DNA of 64,000 nucleotides from Spirochaetota bacterium (GTDB taxonomy: Bacteria; Spirochaetota; Spirochaetia; Treponematales; Rectinemataceae), in the NCBI GenBank assembly GCA_029265615.1, contig JAJUIB010000015.1, positions 1 through 64,000 on the forward strand, written 5' to 3'. The notes under the pieces were generated by a model, which worked only from the letters and a program-made list of their open reading frames with translations, searched no databases and had not been told where the DNA came from. Below are positions 31,886-40,487 of this stretch, one piece after another. The stretch's first letter is position 1, and each line of letters opens with the position of its first letter. The position numbers and the translations under genes were made by a program.

Positions 31886-33067
31886 GTGAGTAGCCATTCC
31901 AAGGACCGCCGCCTTGCGGTCCTCCTCCCCAGCGCCTTCCTCACCTCGCTCGGAATCGGCGTCATCAACCTCGGTATGCTCTTCCTCGTCAAGGGGAGCT
32001 ACCGCGCAAATCCCTCGACGGTCGGCGCCTTCGCCGCGCTCTGGACCATCGCCTACTTCGCAGGCTGCATTGTCCTGCGCCCCCTCCAAAGACTCATCCC
32101 CGCGCGCGCCTCGATGGCCGCGATGAATCTGGGCTCGGCCGCGGTACTCGCGGCGCAACTCATAAAGCCGGGACTCGTTTCCGCCTTTCTCGCCTGCGGC
32201 GCTTATGGCTTCCTCACCGCGCTTTTCTGGCCGCGGCTCATGGGCTGGCTTTCCGCGGGACTCGAAGGAGCCCAGCTCAGCGCAGCGACCAATGCCTTCA
32301 GTTTCGCCTGGAGCGCAGGCGGCATCATCTCCCCCTATCTTGCGGGCCTGCTCGCCGAGCGCGGCCCGTTTTATCCTGTCTATGCCACAGTCGGCATCTT
32401 CGGCCTCACCGGCGTGTTTATCGCGGCGAGTGGAAGACTCGCCGCCTCCCCACCTCTTCCTGTTCGGGCTGAGGTGGACGCTCCGGACAAAGCCGCCGCA
32501 GACAGCGGGGCCGTCGACCGCTCGAGCCTACTCCGCTACCCCGCGTGGATCGGCGTCTTTCTCGTGTATGCGCTCATCGCCGTCTTTCTTAACATTTTCC
32601 CGCTTTTCGCCAAGGATGAGCTTGGACTCTCCGAATCGCGCATAGGGCTTATCCTCCTTGTCCGTTCGCTCACGACGACGGCGGGCTTTGTGCTCCTTGG
32701 CCGAAGCGAAGCCTGGCACTTCAGGCGGAGCTTCATTCTCGCGCCTCTCCTTGTCTTTCTCGCACTCGATCTCGCCTTCGCCCTTCTTCGTGCACCCATC
32801 GCCTTCGTGATCCTCCTCGCAATTGCGGGACTTTTCCAGGCGCTCGCCTATAACAACTCCATGTTTTACGGGGCCTCGGGCGCCCTCGACCGCGAAAAGC
32901 GCATGACGATTCACGAAGCGCTCCTCACCGCGGGACAGATACTCGGCTCCGTCGCAGGCGGGCTGCTTTACCAGGCCGGCTCGTGGTCCATGATCTTCAT
33001 CGTGCTTTCCGGGCTCTTTGTCGTCGGAATCTTCGTGATGGCGCGCTCGCTGGCACAGAGGAGCTAA
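31886..33067 (+). CDS. Major facilitator superfamily transporter
   Basis: 393 residues from GTG 31886 (VSSHSKDRRLAVLLPS), with AAGG eight bases upstream; the frame to 31784 adds an Arg/Pro-rich stretch without a ribosome site. About 11-12 hydrophobic helices, with a central cytoplasmic loop (about 195-220) between two bundles. Inner-membrane permease of unknown substrate. Four bases before a CapA-like gene, so probably co-transcribed and possibly concerned with envelope glycopolymer or sugar export; this is inferred. Confidence 0.85.
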   Translation: MSSHSKDRRLAVLLPSAFLTSLGIGVINLGMLFLVKGSYRANPSTVGAFAALWTIAYFAGCIVLRPLQRLIPARASMAAMNLGSAAVLAAQLIKPGLVSAFLACGAYGFLTALFWPRLMGWLSAGLEGAQLSAATNAFSFAWSAGGIISPYLAGLLAERGPFYPVYATVGIFGLTGVFIAASGRLAASPPLPVRAEVDAPDKAAADSGAVDRSSLLRYPAWIGVFLVYALIAVFLNIFPLFAKDELGLSESRIGLILLVRSLTTTAGFVLLGRSEAWHFRRSFILAPLLVFLALDLAFALLRAPIAFVILLAIAGLFQALAYNNSMFYGASGALDREKRMTIHEALLTAGQILGSVAGGLLYQAGSWSMIFIVLSGLFVVGIFVMARSLAQRS

Positions 33068-33071
33068 AACG

Positions 33072-34646
33072 ATGGGCAGGGTGGCGGCTCTGCGAAAGCC
33101 CTTGTGTAGAGGCGTTCTCGGTGCCGTCCTCGCCGGCACGGCGTTCGCTGTGACGGCGAACGCCTGCCGCCTCCGCCCTGTCGAGGTGACGCTCGTTGCC
33201 GCAGCGGGCGAGGAAGCGACGCTCAGACGGCTTGTCGCCGCCGTGCCGCTCCCCAGGGGCTATGCGCCCTGCGAGACTCAGCCACCTCGGGGCGGAAGCG
33301 GAGACGGTGCGCCGTACACGCTCCGCCTTGACATCCGTCCCCTCTTTGAGACCGATCACGCGGCGTCGAGGGATGCGTCTCCGGCAAGTAGCGGCGGGGA
33401 TTCGCTCACCGCGGGACGGCGCTTTCTCGCGGCGACCGCCCGATTTGCCGAACCGGTGTATTCGGTCTCCCGCACAGAGGCTCTGCGGCGCGGACTTGTC
33501 CGCCTTGAAGACATCCGCCTTCCCGATCGCGCCCTCGCGGTCGAGGAGCTGTGGCCCGGGGAGGAGGGGTATCCCTTTGTCGAGGAACTCGTCCTCAGTC
33601 TCAATGCGGGCCGCGACGGCGCGCAAGGCACGCTCCCCGCGGTCCTCCGCCGCTGGCAGGAACAAGCGATCGCGGCGCTCCGGGCGGCCGAGGAGGCTCT
33701 TGCGCCGCCGCGCACAGTCGCTGCGGTGGGCGACATTGCCCTAGGCGCAGCCGACTCCCGCGCCCTTGCGGAAGGTGGCGCTGCCGCGCTCGAGCGACTC
33801 CTCGACGGGCTCGTCCCCACACTCCACCGCCCCATCATCCTCGCCGCAAACCTTGAGGGGGTCGTCTCGGCGCGTGGCGCAGACAACCCGCGTAAACGTT
33901 TCCGCTTTCGCTTTCCCGAATCGGCGCCGCACGCGCTTCGCTCCTTAGGCTTCGACCTCGTTCTCTATGCCAACAACCACGGCTTCGACTTTGGCCCCGA
34001 AGCGTTTCTCGACACGCTCGAGGCGCTCGAGCGCGCGGAACTCCCCTATGTTGGCGCAGGCCGCGAGCTCGCCGCGGCGGCGCGCGCTGTCCGCTTTCCG
34101 CAACGCGGAGGCGGAGGCCTCGCATGGGTGGGCTTTGCCGATTTTCCCGACGAGCGCTTCGGCTTCACAAGCGCCGAGGCCGCCGCGAAAGACTGCGAGC
34201 CCGGCATCCTTACGGACGAATCCCGCACCCTCGCCACCATACGCGAAGCGGCGGAGCGCGGCGACTTTGTCGTTGTCCTCGCCCACGGCGGAGCCGAATA
34301 CCAGACCGATCCGCTTCCCGAGATCCGAGCGCGATATCGGCGCTTTGTCGACGCGGGGGCCGGCATCGTCTTCGGTTCCCATCCGCATGTGCTCCAGGGA
34401 GCAGAAGCCTACAAGGGCGCGCTGATCGCCTACTCGCTTGGAAATTTCCTGTTCACCGCGGATCTCGAGCCGCCTGAATCAGCGCCCAGCGCACTCCTCG
34501 AAGTCCTCGTGTCTGGCGGCACCGTTCGCGGCCTGCGCATCACACCCCTTCTAGCCCTCGCTGACAAGACCATCGCTGATCCCGATAGGACTTCCGGCGA
34601 GGCGCGCTTCGCGAGGCTTTGCAGCGCACTCGAAGGGGCGAAATAG
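33072..34646 (+). CDS. CapA-family (poly-gamma-glutamate synthesis type) metallophosphatase-like lipoprotein
   Basis: 524 residues. Signal segment (about 14-30) with Cys32 in a relaxed lipobox (TANAC). Residues 35-195 form a domain I do not recognise. From about 215 the CapA fold follows: AAVGDIALG, ILAANLEGVV, LVLYANNHGFDFG, VVLAHGGAEYQ, GIVFGSHPHVLQ and AYSLGNFLF, i.e. the conserved Asp, Asn, NNH, HGG and SHPH positions of this metallophosphatase-like family. CapA in Bacillus takes part in poly-gamma-glutamate export; there are no capBC genes here, so the actual role is open. Likely in the periplasm or surface-bound. Confidence 0.85.
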   Translation: MGRVAALRKPLCRGVLGAVLAGTAFAVTANACRLRPVEVTLVAAAGEEATLRRLVAAVPLPRGYAPCETQPPRGGSGDGAPYTLRLDIRPLFETDHAASRDASPASSGGDSLTAGRRFLAATARFAEPVYSVSRTEALRRGLVRLEDIRLPDRALAVEELWPGEEGYPFVEELVLSLNAGRDGAQGTLPAVLRRWQEQAIAALRAAEEALAPPRTVAAVGDIALGAADSRALAEGGAAALERLLDGLVPTLHRPIILAANLEGVVSARGADNPRKRFRFRFPESAPHALRSLGFDLVLYANNHGFDFGPEAFLDTLEALERAELPYVGAGRELAAAARAVRFPQRGGGGLAWVGFADFPDERFGFTSAEAAAKDCEPGILTDESRTLATIREAAERGDFVVVLAHGGAEYQTDPLPEIRARYRRFVDAGAGIVFGSHPHVLQGAEAYKGALIAYSLGNFLFTADLEPPESAPSALLEVLVSGGTVRGLRITPLLALADKTIADPDRTSGEARFARLCSALEGAK

Positions 34647-34675
34647 CACGGGAGCCGGGGATACGCTTGAACGCC

Positions 34676-36445
34676 CTAACTCCCCTGCCGTAAAAAAGCG
34701 TCCTTGTAGCCTGCGGCTTTGACGCGAATGAGGACGACACCACCTTCGTCGCTCGACAGTGGCCCGACATAGAGCCGGAGGCGCGGGGCGGCGTCCGGGG
34801 AGGTCGTTTCTTCTACGGCAAGCGGATAAAGCCCGGAAAGCCCCTGGGTCGCAGCAGCAAGCGCCTCCCCCGTCGCATAGACGCCAAGCTGTACATAATA
34901 GGATCCCTTCGCAAGGCGCTCAAGCCGCACAACCCCAGGCGGTAGCGCAAACGCCTTCCCGGAACCAGGCTCGGAGCCGGCCCCGGTTCCGGGCGCGACA
35001 GCAGGAAGATCTGCCGCCGCGACAGAAGAGGCCGGCGCCGGCGAACTCTGGATCCCGAGGCTCGCGGGGGGCGAAGGCGGCTCACCCGGCGTCGACGAAG
35101 GCGGCCGTGCCGTAGTGGGCTCAAGTGTGATAGCGACATCGACCTCGGGTGTCTCTGCTGCGTCCTTATCACGCTGTGCGACTGCTTCGGGTTCGCTAAC
35201 CTGCTGCGCCGGTTCCGACTGCGCCAGTGCGGGCATTGACGCGTCCGGTTCCACCGACAGCTTTTCTGAATCTGATTCGGAAAACGCGGGGCTCTCCTGC
35301 GCCACCGCAAGGTTCTCAACCTCCGCCTCAGCCTCCGCAAGCGGCGCATCGGCATACGACGATGTGGGTGCACTCCGCGCGACCGCCGAGGCTTCGGGCA
35401 TTTCCGCGGGCATTTTCGCGGGAATTTCCGCAGGGCTTTCCGCCACACCGAGGTTTATCTCGCCCTCTGAAAGTGCAAAATCAGGACGTGCCGCGGGGGG
35501 GGCGCTTACGAGGCCGCCACTCAATTCGGGAAGCTCGTCGGGTCTGGGGAGCGGTTCGGAAAGCGGCACCCGGGGCGTCGAGGCAGCGGGAGGGGGCACA
35601 TCAATGCCTACGAGGAGCGGCGCCTCGGCGGGCGACGCCTGAGCTCGTGGAAGCTCAGGCTCTGGTAGCATAAGGGCCGTCCCGGTCACCGAGGGACGGA
35701 CTTGGGGCTTTCGCACGAGCTCTGGCGAGATTTCAGAAAGCAAGGTCGGCTCGGGGCGCGGTAGGGGGCTGGATGCCACAGGCGGAGTGCTTGCGCCTGG
35801 AAGCTCAGGCGCAGGCTCCGTGGGTTTTGGCGCGCTACGGTCGGCCGCGGGGAGACTGGCCGCGGACGGAGGCGTTTGCGTGCGTTCTGCGGGCGCAAGG
35901 AGCGCGACAGCCTCCTGAGCCGAAGCGTCGGATACTGCACCTGGAGTGGCGGCCGCATCGCCGGACGGCGCTCGCGGAATGGATGACGCAGATTGAGCGG
36001 CAGTGGGAGCTGTCGTGGCGGCGGTCGTCGCCTTAAGTTCGCGAAGCGCAAGAAGCTTCGGGTTGAAATCGGGATCCGCCGACTCACCGGGCCGCGGTTG
36101 CATGCCGGGGGCGAGGGTCGCGGCGGGAGTTCCGGCAAGGACGCGCACCCGTGCGGCATTTCCCTGACGCATGCCGAGCGCCGCAGAAGCCGCCGGGGAG
36201 AGCGCGATAAAAACACCGGGATTGTCCACGTTGCGCGTGATTGTCACAAGCGCCTTTTTGCCGTTTTCAAGATTTTCCACCTCAACCTTGCTGTTGAGAG
36301 GAAACGAGTTGCAGGCGCCATACAGACCTTCCGCAGGAAAGTCGAGCGGGCCCGCGGCAACGGCATTTCCCTCCCAAATCGAAGCGGCAAAAAGCGTAAA
36401 CGCGGCAAAGACCCCTAAAGCCGCGGCACAACAGGCGCGTTTCAT
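34676..36445 (-). CDS. Exported RlpA-like/SPOR-domain protein with long disordered linker
   Basis: 589 residues. Signal peptide with hydrophobic core and AVAAG cut region (about 1-32). Residues 35-115 resemble the double-psi beta-barrel of RlpA (EGLYGACNSFPLNSKVEVEN, VFIALSPAASAALGM), but the segment reads ITRNVDNPGVFIA where RlpA has its DRGPF-type motif with the catalytic Asp. Then about 390 residues rich in P, A, S, E, probably disordered, and a C-terminal SPOR domain (about 510-585, YYVQLGVYATGEALAAAT, then LRLYVGPL) that binds denuded septal glycans. Probable septum or wall protein. Starts by ATGA overlap with the upstream small gene; ends 29 bases from the convergent CapA gene. Confidence 0.8.
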   Translation of the reverse strand: MKRACCAAALGVFAAFTLFAASIWEGNAVAAGPLDFPAEGLYGACNSFPLNSKVEVENLENGKKALVTITRNVDNPGVFIALSPAASAALGMRQGNAARVRVLAGTPAATLAPGMQPRPGESADPDFNPKLLALRELKATTAATTAPTAAQSASSIPRAPSGDAAATPGAVSDASAQEAVALLAPAERTQTPPSAASLPAADRSAPKPTEPAPELPGASTPPVASSPLPRPEPTLLSEISPELVRKPQVRPSVTGTALMLPEPELPRAQASPAEAPLLVGIDVPPPAASTPRVPLSEPLPRPDELPELSGGLVSAPPAARPDFALSEGEINLGVAESPAEIPAKMPAEMPEASAVARSAPTSSYADAPLAEAEAEVENLAVAQESPAFSESDSEKLSVEPDASMPALAQSEPAQQVSEPEAVAQRDKDAAETPEVDVAITLEPTTARPPSSTPGEPPSPPASLGIQSSPAPASSVAAADLPAVAPGTGAGSEPGSGKAFALPPGVVRLERLAKGSYYVQLGVYATGEALAAATQGLSGLYPLAVEETTSPDAAPRLRLYVGPLSSDEGGVVLIRVKAAGYKDAFLRQGS

Positions 36446-36969
36446 TGCGAACCTCCAAAGCCGCGCGGGCGACTCTTGAGCAGGCTGGTAAAGGCGGCGG
36501 TGGCGGTCTCTCTCCCGAGAAGGCGCATCGCACGCCCCAGGCTTTCTACGGTTTCCTCCCGAGAAGGCGGAGCCGCTATGGAGCCTTCGACAAGCCGCGC
36601 TCCGTCGCGCGCATCGTAGATTCGGTACTCGATAAGACGCGGACGATCGAGGCCAGGTTTGAGCGTGGAGCGTTCAAGCTGCACGTACAAGAGGGCAAGG
36701 TACTCCACCCGCCCTTCTTGCGCCTCGCGAAGATCGCGAGGATCGAGCTCCCAGCTTTCTCGGACAACCTCGAAGGCCGTGCCGTTTGTGACGATGCGGC
36801 CTGCGTCAAAAAGGGCGTCCATCGCCCCGGAAAGGATGCCCTCGACCACGGGGCCAGAGCTCCGTCCCGGAGGCGTGGCAACCATAACCGAAACGGTCTG
36901 GGCCGCCACCCTGCCGACAAGCGTGAGCGCCAGACCTGAAAAGAGGGCGAGTCGTGCCACTCGTGTCAT
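36442..36969 (-). CDS. Small exported protein of unknown function
   Basis: 175 residues with signal peptide ending VGRVAAQ (about residue 24). ATG 36969 follows GGAAGG. Mature part has alternating strands (VEYLALLYVQLERS, LIEYRIYDARDGARLVEG) and no motif I can name. The stop overlaps the RlpA/SPOR gene start by four bases, so both are co-expressed and may act together at the cell wall. The 225-base gap on the upstream side, to the divergent NusG-paralogue gene, shows no clear minus-strand promoter. Confidence 0.78.
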   Translation of the reverse strand: MTRVARLALFSGLALTLVGRVAAQTVSVMVATPPGRSSGPVVEGILSGAMDALFDAGRIVTNGTAFEVVRESWELDPRDLREAQEGRVEYLALLYVQLERSTLKPGLDRPRLIEYRIYDARDGARLVEGSIAAPPSREETVESLGRAMRLLGRETATAAFTSLLKSRPRGFGGSQ

Positions 36970-37093
36970 GCTGACCTTCCCATACCTTTTGTCTATCGGC
37001 TCGCCGGTCGGGGGGCTTTACCGCCTGAGGCAATTCACGCACTGGGAAGTCATCAGGCAGTAATCGGACGCGCGTGGGTCGCGAACAGCGCGA

Positions 37094-37122
37094 TTGTGCC
37101 ACGTTCGTCTTTGTGTTATCTT
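37094..37122 (+). promoter_or_regulatory. Possible promoter of the NusG-paralogue operon
   Basis: TTGTGC (37094-37099), 17 bases, TATCTT (37117-37122); moderate match. The leader of about 66 bases contains the hairpin at 37142-37157. Confidence 0.4.
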
Positions 37123-37141
37123 CTCGTTTCGGCGCGAGGAT

Positions 37142-37157
37142 GGCGCGACGAAGCGCC
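37142..37157 (+). promoter_or_regulatory. Leader hairpin upstream of the NusG paralogue
   Basis: GGCGC-GACGAA-GCGCC: five-base stem, six-base loop, about 40 bases before the start codon. LoaP-type NusG paralogues are known to recognise an RNA hairpin in the leaders of their target operons; whether this one is such a target is inference. Confidence 0.35.
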
Positions 37158-37194
37158 GGGATACTCTGTTTTCGGGCGCCGACTGCGGAAGGAT

Positions 37195-37743
37195 ATGGAT
37201 TACTACGTGCTACAAGTGCGCACCGGCGGCGAGGACGACTTTATCCAGCGCTACGAACGGTCCTGCTTCGCCCCAAAAGGACGCCTTTTTCTTCCAAAGC
37301 GGGCGCTTCTCGTCCGCCGTGCCGGCAAGGTGAGCCGCAAAGAGCTCCCGGTGTTCCCTGGCTACGTCTTTCTCGAAACAGAGCGCGTCGACGAGGAAAC
37401 ACGCTGGCAGATCAGGCATATCGAGGGATTCTACCGCTTTCTTAAAAATTCGGGGAATAATCCCACCCCCCTCTCGGACAAGGATCGCGCACTGCTCCAC
37501 CACTTCATTTCCTTTGGGAAACGCGCCGATATATCGAAGGTGACCTTCGACGAAAACGACCGCATCGTCGTTCTCGAGGGGCCGCTCAAGGGCTTGGAGG
37601 GCAAGATCATCAAGGTCGACCGCCGTAAGAGCCGCGCCAAGGTGATCCTCGACCTCTACGAGAAGAGCTTCCCCATCGATTTCGGCTTTGAGGAGGTCAA
37701 GAAGGTCGGCCAAGGAGGCGGCGCTTCCCATGTCGTCACATGA
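37195..37743 (+). CDS. NusG-paralogue antiterminator (LoaP/UpxY/RfaH class)
   Basis: 182 residues from ATG 37195 (MDYYVLQVRTGGEDDF), just after GGAAGG. NGN domain (about 1-105; VLQVRTGGED, VFPGYVFLET, GFYRFLKNSG) and C-terminal KOW domain (about 120-160; DRIVVLEGPLKGLEGKIIKV). Housekeeping NusG is normally next to secE/rplK, which are absent here; this one stands at the head of a sugar-modification operon, as do LoaP and UpxY paralogues, which bind RNA polymerase and let it read long operons. Its stop overlaps the next gene by 14 bases. Target operon and RNA signal are inferred. Confidence 0.88.
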   Translation: MDYYVLQVRTGGEDDFIQRYERSCFAPKGRLFLPKRALLVRRAGKVSRKELPVFPGYVFLETERVDEETRWQIRHIEGFYRFLKNSGNNPTPLSDKDRALLHHFISFGKRADISKVTFDENDRIVVLEGPLKGLEGKIIKVDRRKSRAKVILDLYEKSFPIDFGFEEVKKVGQGGGASHVVT

Positions 37744-39220
37744 GCGCGAAAGCGCGCGGTTCTATATCATCGGAGCAGGCTTCGCGGGGCGGGCCGTCGC
37801 GCGGGAGATTGTCGCGAAGGGCGTGATCGGCGAGGTTGTCGCATTTCTTGACGATGATCCTGCAAAAATCGGCTCGCGCATCGAGGGCGTTCCCGTTCTT
37901 GGCCCCATTCGCGATGTGGTGAATCTCCTTGCGCGGACCCCCGCCGACGAGGCGATCATCGCAATTCCGAGCGCCTCCCGCGAGGAGCTACGGGAGCTGT
38001 ACTTCCTTTTGAAGCGGGCAGGCTTCCAAAGGATCCGCATCGTGCCCGGTATCGCCCAGATCGTCGAGGGGGACGCGCACTTCATCCAAGCGCGTGAGAT
38101 CGACCCCCAGGACCTCCTCGGACGCACCCCCGTGTCGATCGGCCTCAAGGAAAGCCTTGCCTACCTCCGCGGAAAGCGCGTCCTCATCACGGGCGCAGGA
38201 GGCTCTATTGGCTCCGAGCTCGCGCGCCAGCTTTTGTCGGCCGGCGTTGCGCGCCTCTACCTATTCGGACACGGCGAAAACTCGATCTATCAGATTGACC
38301 GAGAACTCCGCCTGCTCCAAGCCGAGGGGGTCGGCGAGCGAACTGCGATTGTTCCCGTCATTGGCGAGCTCAAGGATCCTGCGTACGTCCGGTTCATCCT
38401 TGGGCGGCTCAAAGCGGACGCCGTCTTCCACGCTGCAGCCTACAAACACGTCCCGATGATGGAGGAAAACCCCGTCGCCGCAGTGGAAAACAACGTTCTA
38501 GGCACGCAGAATCTCGTCGAAGCCGCCATCGAGACGGATGTGCGGAAATTCGTCCTTATCTCCACCGACAAGGCCGTGGAACCCGTTTCCGTCTACGGCG
38601 TTTCCAAGTTCCTTGCCGAGCGGATCGTTGAAGAGGCCGCCTCTCGCGCCGCGGCTGGGCAGGAGTTCATGGTCGTCCGCTTCGGTAACGTCCTCGGTTC
38701 CCGCGGTTCCATCGTGCCGCTTTTCAAAAAGCAGATCGAGCAGGGCGGCCCCGTGACCGTAACGCATCCTGAGACAAGCCGCTACTTCATGACCATCCCC
38801 GAAGCCTGCTCGCTCGTGCTCAAAACGGGCGGCGTCGGAAAATCCGGGGAACTGTACCTCCTCGACATGGGCGAACCGGTTCGCATCCGGGATCTTGCCG
38901 AACAGATGATCCGTTTCTACGGCTACGAACCGGGGAAGGACATACGCATCGAATACGTGGGCCTGCGCCCCGGCGAGAAGGTCGAAGAACACCTCCATGC
39001 CGCCGATGAGCGTCTTGTGCCCACCGCCTACCCGCGCGTCAATCGCCTTGAACGCATCGGACCCGCCTTTCCCCTCCGAGAAGTGCTTGCTGAACTCGAG
39101 CCGGTCACCCGGCTCACCCAAGGAGCCGAAAAAGACTATAGGAACCGCCGGAAGCTCCGGGCGGTCTTGAAAAAATTCGTTTCCACCCTTAAGGTGCCCG
39201 AACATGAGCCAGAATACTGA
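37730..39220 (+). CDS. Soluble CapD/FlaA1-like nucleotide-sugar dehydratase/epimerase
   Basis: 496 residues from ATG 37730 (MSSHERES); GGAGG lies eleven bases upstream inside the NusG-paralogue gene. N-terminal Rossmann region (FYIIGAGFAGRAVAREI, residues 11-140) as in PglF/WbpM, but without the four membrane helices these usually carry. The catalytic SDR domain follows: NAD motif LITGAGGSIGSEL (about 153), STDKAVEP, and YGVSK (about 288) with catalytic Tyr and Lys, then FMTIPEAC and GEKVEEHLH. Such enzymes make 4-keto-6-deoxy sugars from UDP-GlcNAc. With the adjacent aminotransferase this gives a route to UDP-4-amino sugars. Confidence 0.9.
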   Translation: MSSHERESARFYIIGAGFAGRAVAREIVAKGVIGEVVAFLDDDPAKIGSRIEGVPVLGPIRDVVNLLARTPADEAIIAIPSASREELRELYFLLKRAGFQRIRIVPGIAQIVEGDAHFIQAREIDPQDLLGRTPVSIGLKESLAYLRGKRVLITGAGGSIGSELARQLLSAGVARLYLFGHGENSIYQIDRELRLLQAEGVGERTAIVPVIGELKDPAYVRFILGRLKADAVFHAAAYKHVPMMEENPVAAVENNVLGTQNLVEAAIETDVRKFVLISTDKAVEPVSVYGVSKFLAERIVEEAASRAAAGQEFMVVRFGNVLGSRGSIVPLFKKQIEQGGPVTVTHPETSRYFMTIPEACSLVLKTGGVGKSGELYLLDMGEPVRIRDLAEQMIRFYGYEPGKDIRIEYVGLRPGEKVEEHLHAADERLVPTAYPRVNRLERIGPAFPLREVLAELEPVTRLTQGAEKDYRNRRKLRAVLKKFVSTLKVPEHEPEY

Positions 39221-40484
39221 TTTTGTCCCCTTCGCGAAGCCTTCCCTCGGGCTCGAGGAGGAGAATGCCGTCCTCGAGGTGCTCCGCTCGGGCTGGCTCA
39301 CGACCGGCAAGATCGCCAAGGCATTTGAAGAGGAATTCGCCGCCTTTGTCGGTGCCCGGGCCGCGCTCGCCGTAAACTCGGCGACGAGCGGTCTTCACCT
39401 CGCCCTTGAGGCGCTTGGTGTTGGGCCGGGCGACCTTGTCGTCACGAGTCCCTATACATTCACCTCCACGGCTTCGGTTGCCCGGCACCTCGGCGCCGAG
39501 GTCGCCTTTTGCGACATCGGTGCGGACGATTACAACATCGACCCCGACAAGCTCGAAGCGCTCCTTGAACGCTCGCCGCAGGTCAAGGCGGTTATTGCGG
39601 TCCATGTGGGCGGCCTTCCCTGCCGCATGGCGGAACTCATCGCGATATGCACAAGGCGGGGCATAGCCCTCGTCGAGGATGCGGCGCACGCCTTCCCTTC
39701 GAAAATCCCCGCTCCGGTCCTGGCTTCCGTAGGAAAGGCGGAGGCGGATGGCACCTTTGCGGGGACGCTTGGCGCGATCGGTGTCTATTCCTTTTATGCG
39801 ACCAAAACCATCACGACCGGCGAAGGTGGCATGATCGTCTGCGAGGACGAAAAACTCGTGCGGCGCATGGCGATGATGCGCTCGCACGGCTTCGATCGCG
39901 ACGCCTTCGACCGCTACACCTCGAAGACCGCCTCCTGGTACTATGAGGTGGCCGAGGCGGGCTTCAAGTACAACCTTCCCGACCTCCTCGCTGCGATCGG
40001 ACGGGAACAACTTAAAAAAGCTTCCCGTTTTCTCGAGGAACGCCGAAACATCGCCCGCGCCTATGACGAGGCATTTGGGCCGGGATCGCCCGCCGAGGAG
40101 CTCCTCGAGTTGCCGCCCCACGGTGCAGGCCCCTTTAGGGCCGCACACTCCTGGCACCTCTACAGCCTCCGCCTCCGCGGTCCCATCGCGGGGCGCCGCG
40201 ACGAGTTCTTCGAGCGACTCATGCAGAAAGGTGTCGGCGCCTCGGTGCATTTCATCCCCTTGCACATCATGCCCTATTTTTCGCGAAGGTATGGGCTTGC
40301 GCCCTCGTCCTTCCCGGAGGCCTACGGCAAATATCTCCGCACAATCTCGCTCCCCATCTGGCACGGCATGAGCGACACGGAGGTGGAGCGGGTGCGCCTT
40401 GCCGTTCTCGAAACCGCCGCGGAGCTCGCCGCCTGTACCCCACGGCCACGAACCCGTAGCGGGTTTGGCGGTGGCGAGGCCTAG
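39204..40484 (+). CDS. DegT/DnrJ/EryC1/StrS-family sugar aminotransferase
   Basis: 426 residues. PLP enzyme transferring an amino group from glutamate to a keto sugar. N-terminal FVPFAKPSLGLEEENAV.. and WLTTG start, PLP-binding VEDAAHAF, Schiff-base Lys201 in FYATKTITTGEGG, and C-terminal SVHFIPLHIMPYF, all typical. ATG overlaps the CapD-like gene by 17 bases, and the product is expected to use the 4-keto sugar made by that enzyme. The C-terminus has an Arg/Gly-rich tail. Confidence 0.93.
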   Translation: MSQNTDFVPFAKPSLGLEEENAVLEVLRSGWLTTGKIAKAFEEEFAAFVGARAALAVNSATSGLHLALEALGVGPGDLVVTSPYTFTSTASVARHLGAEVAFCDIGADDYNIDPDKLEALLERSPQVKAVIAVHVGGLPCRMAELIAICTRRGIALVEDAAHAFPSKIPAPVLASVGKAEADGTFAGTLGAIGVYSFYATKTITTGEGGMIVCEDEKLVRRMAMMRSHGFDRDAFDRYTSKTASWYYEVAEAGFKYNLPDLLAAIGREQLKKASRFLEERRNIARAYDEAFGPGSPAEELLELPPHGAGPFRAAHSWHLYSLRLRGPIAGRRDEFFERLMQKGVGASVHFIPLHIMPYFSRRYGLAPSSFPEAYGKYLRTISLPIWHGMSDTEVERVRLAVLETAAELAACTPRPRTRSGFGGGEA

Positions 40485-40487
40485 GCG

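Noticed and set aside
36970-37093. Search for a promoter of the small exported protein
   Set aside because: Only single hexamers without partners at proper spacing were found.
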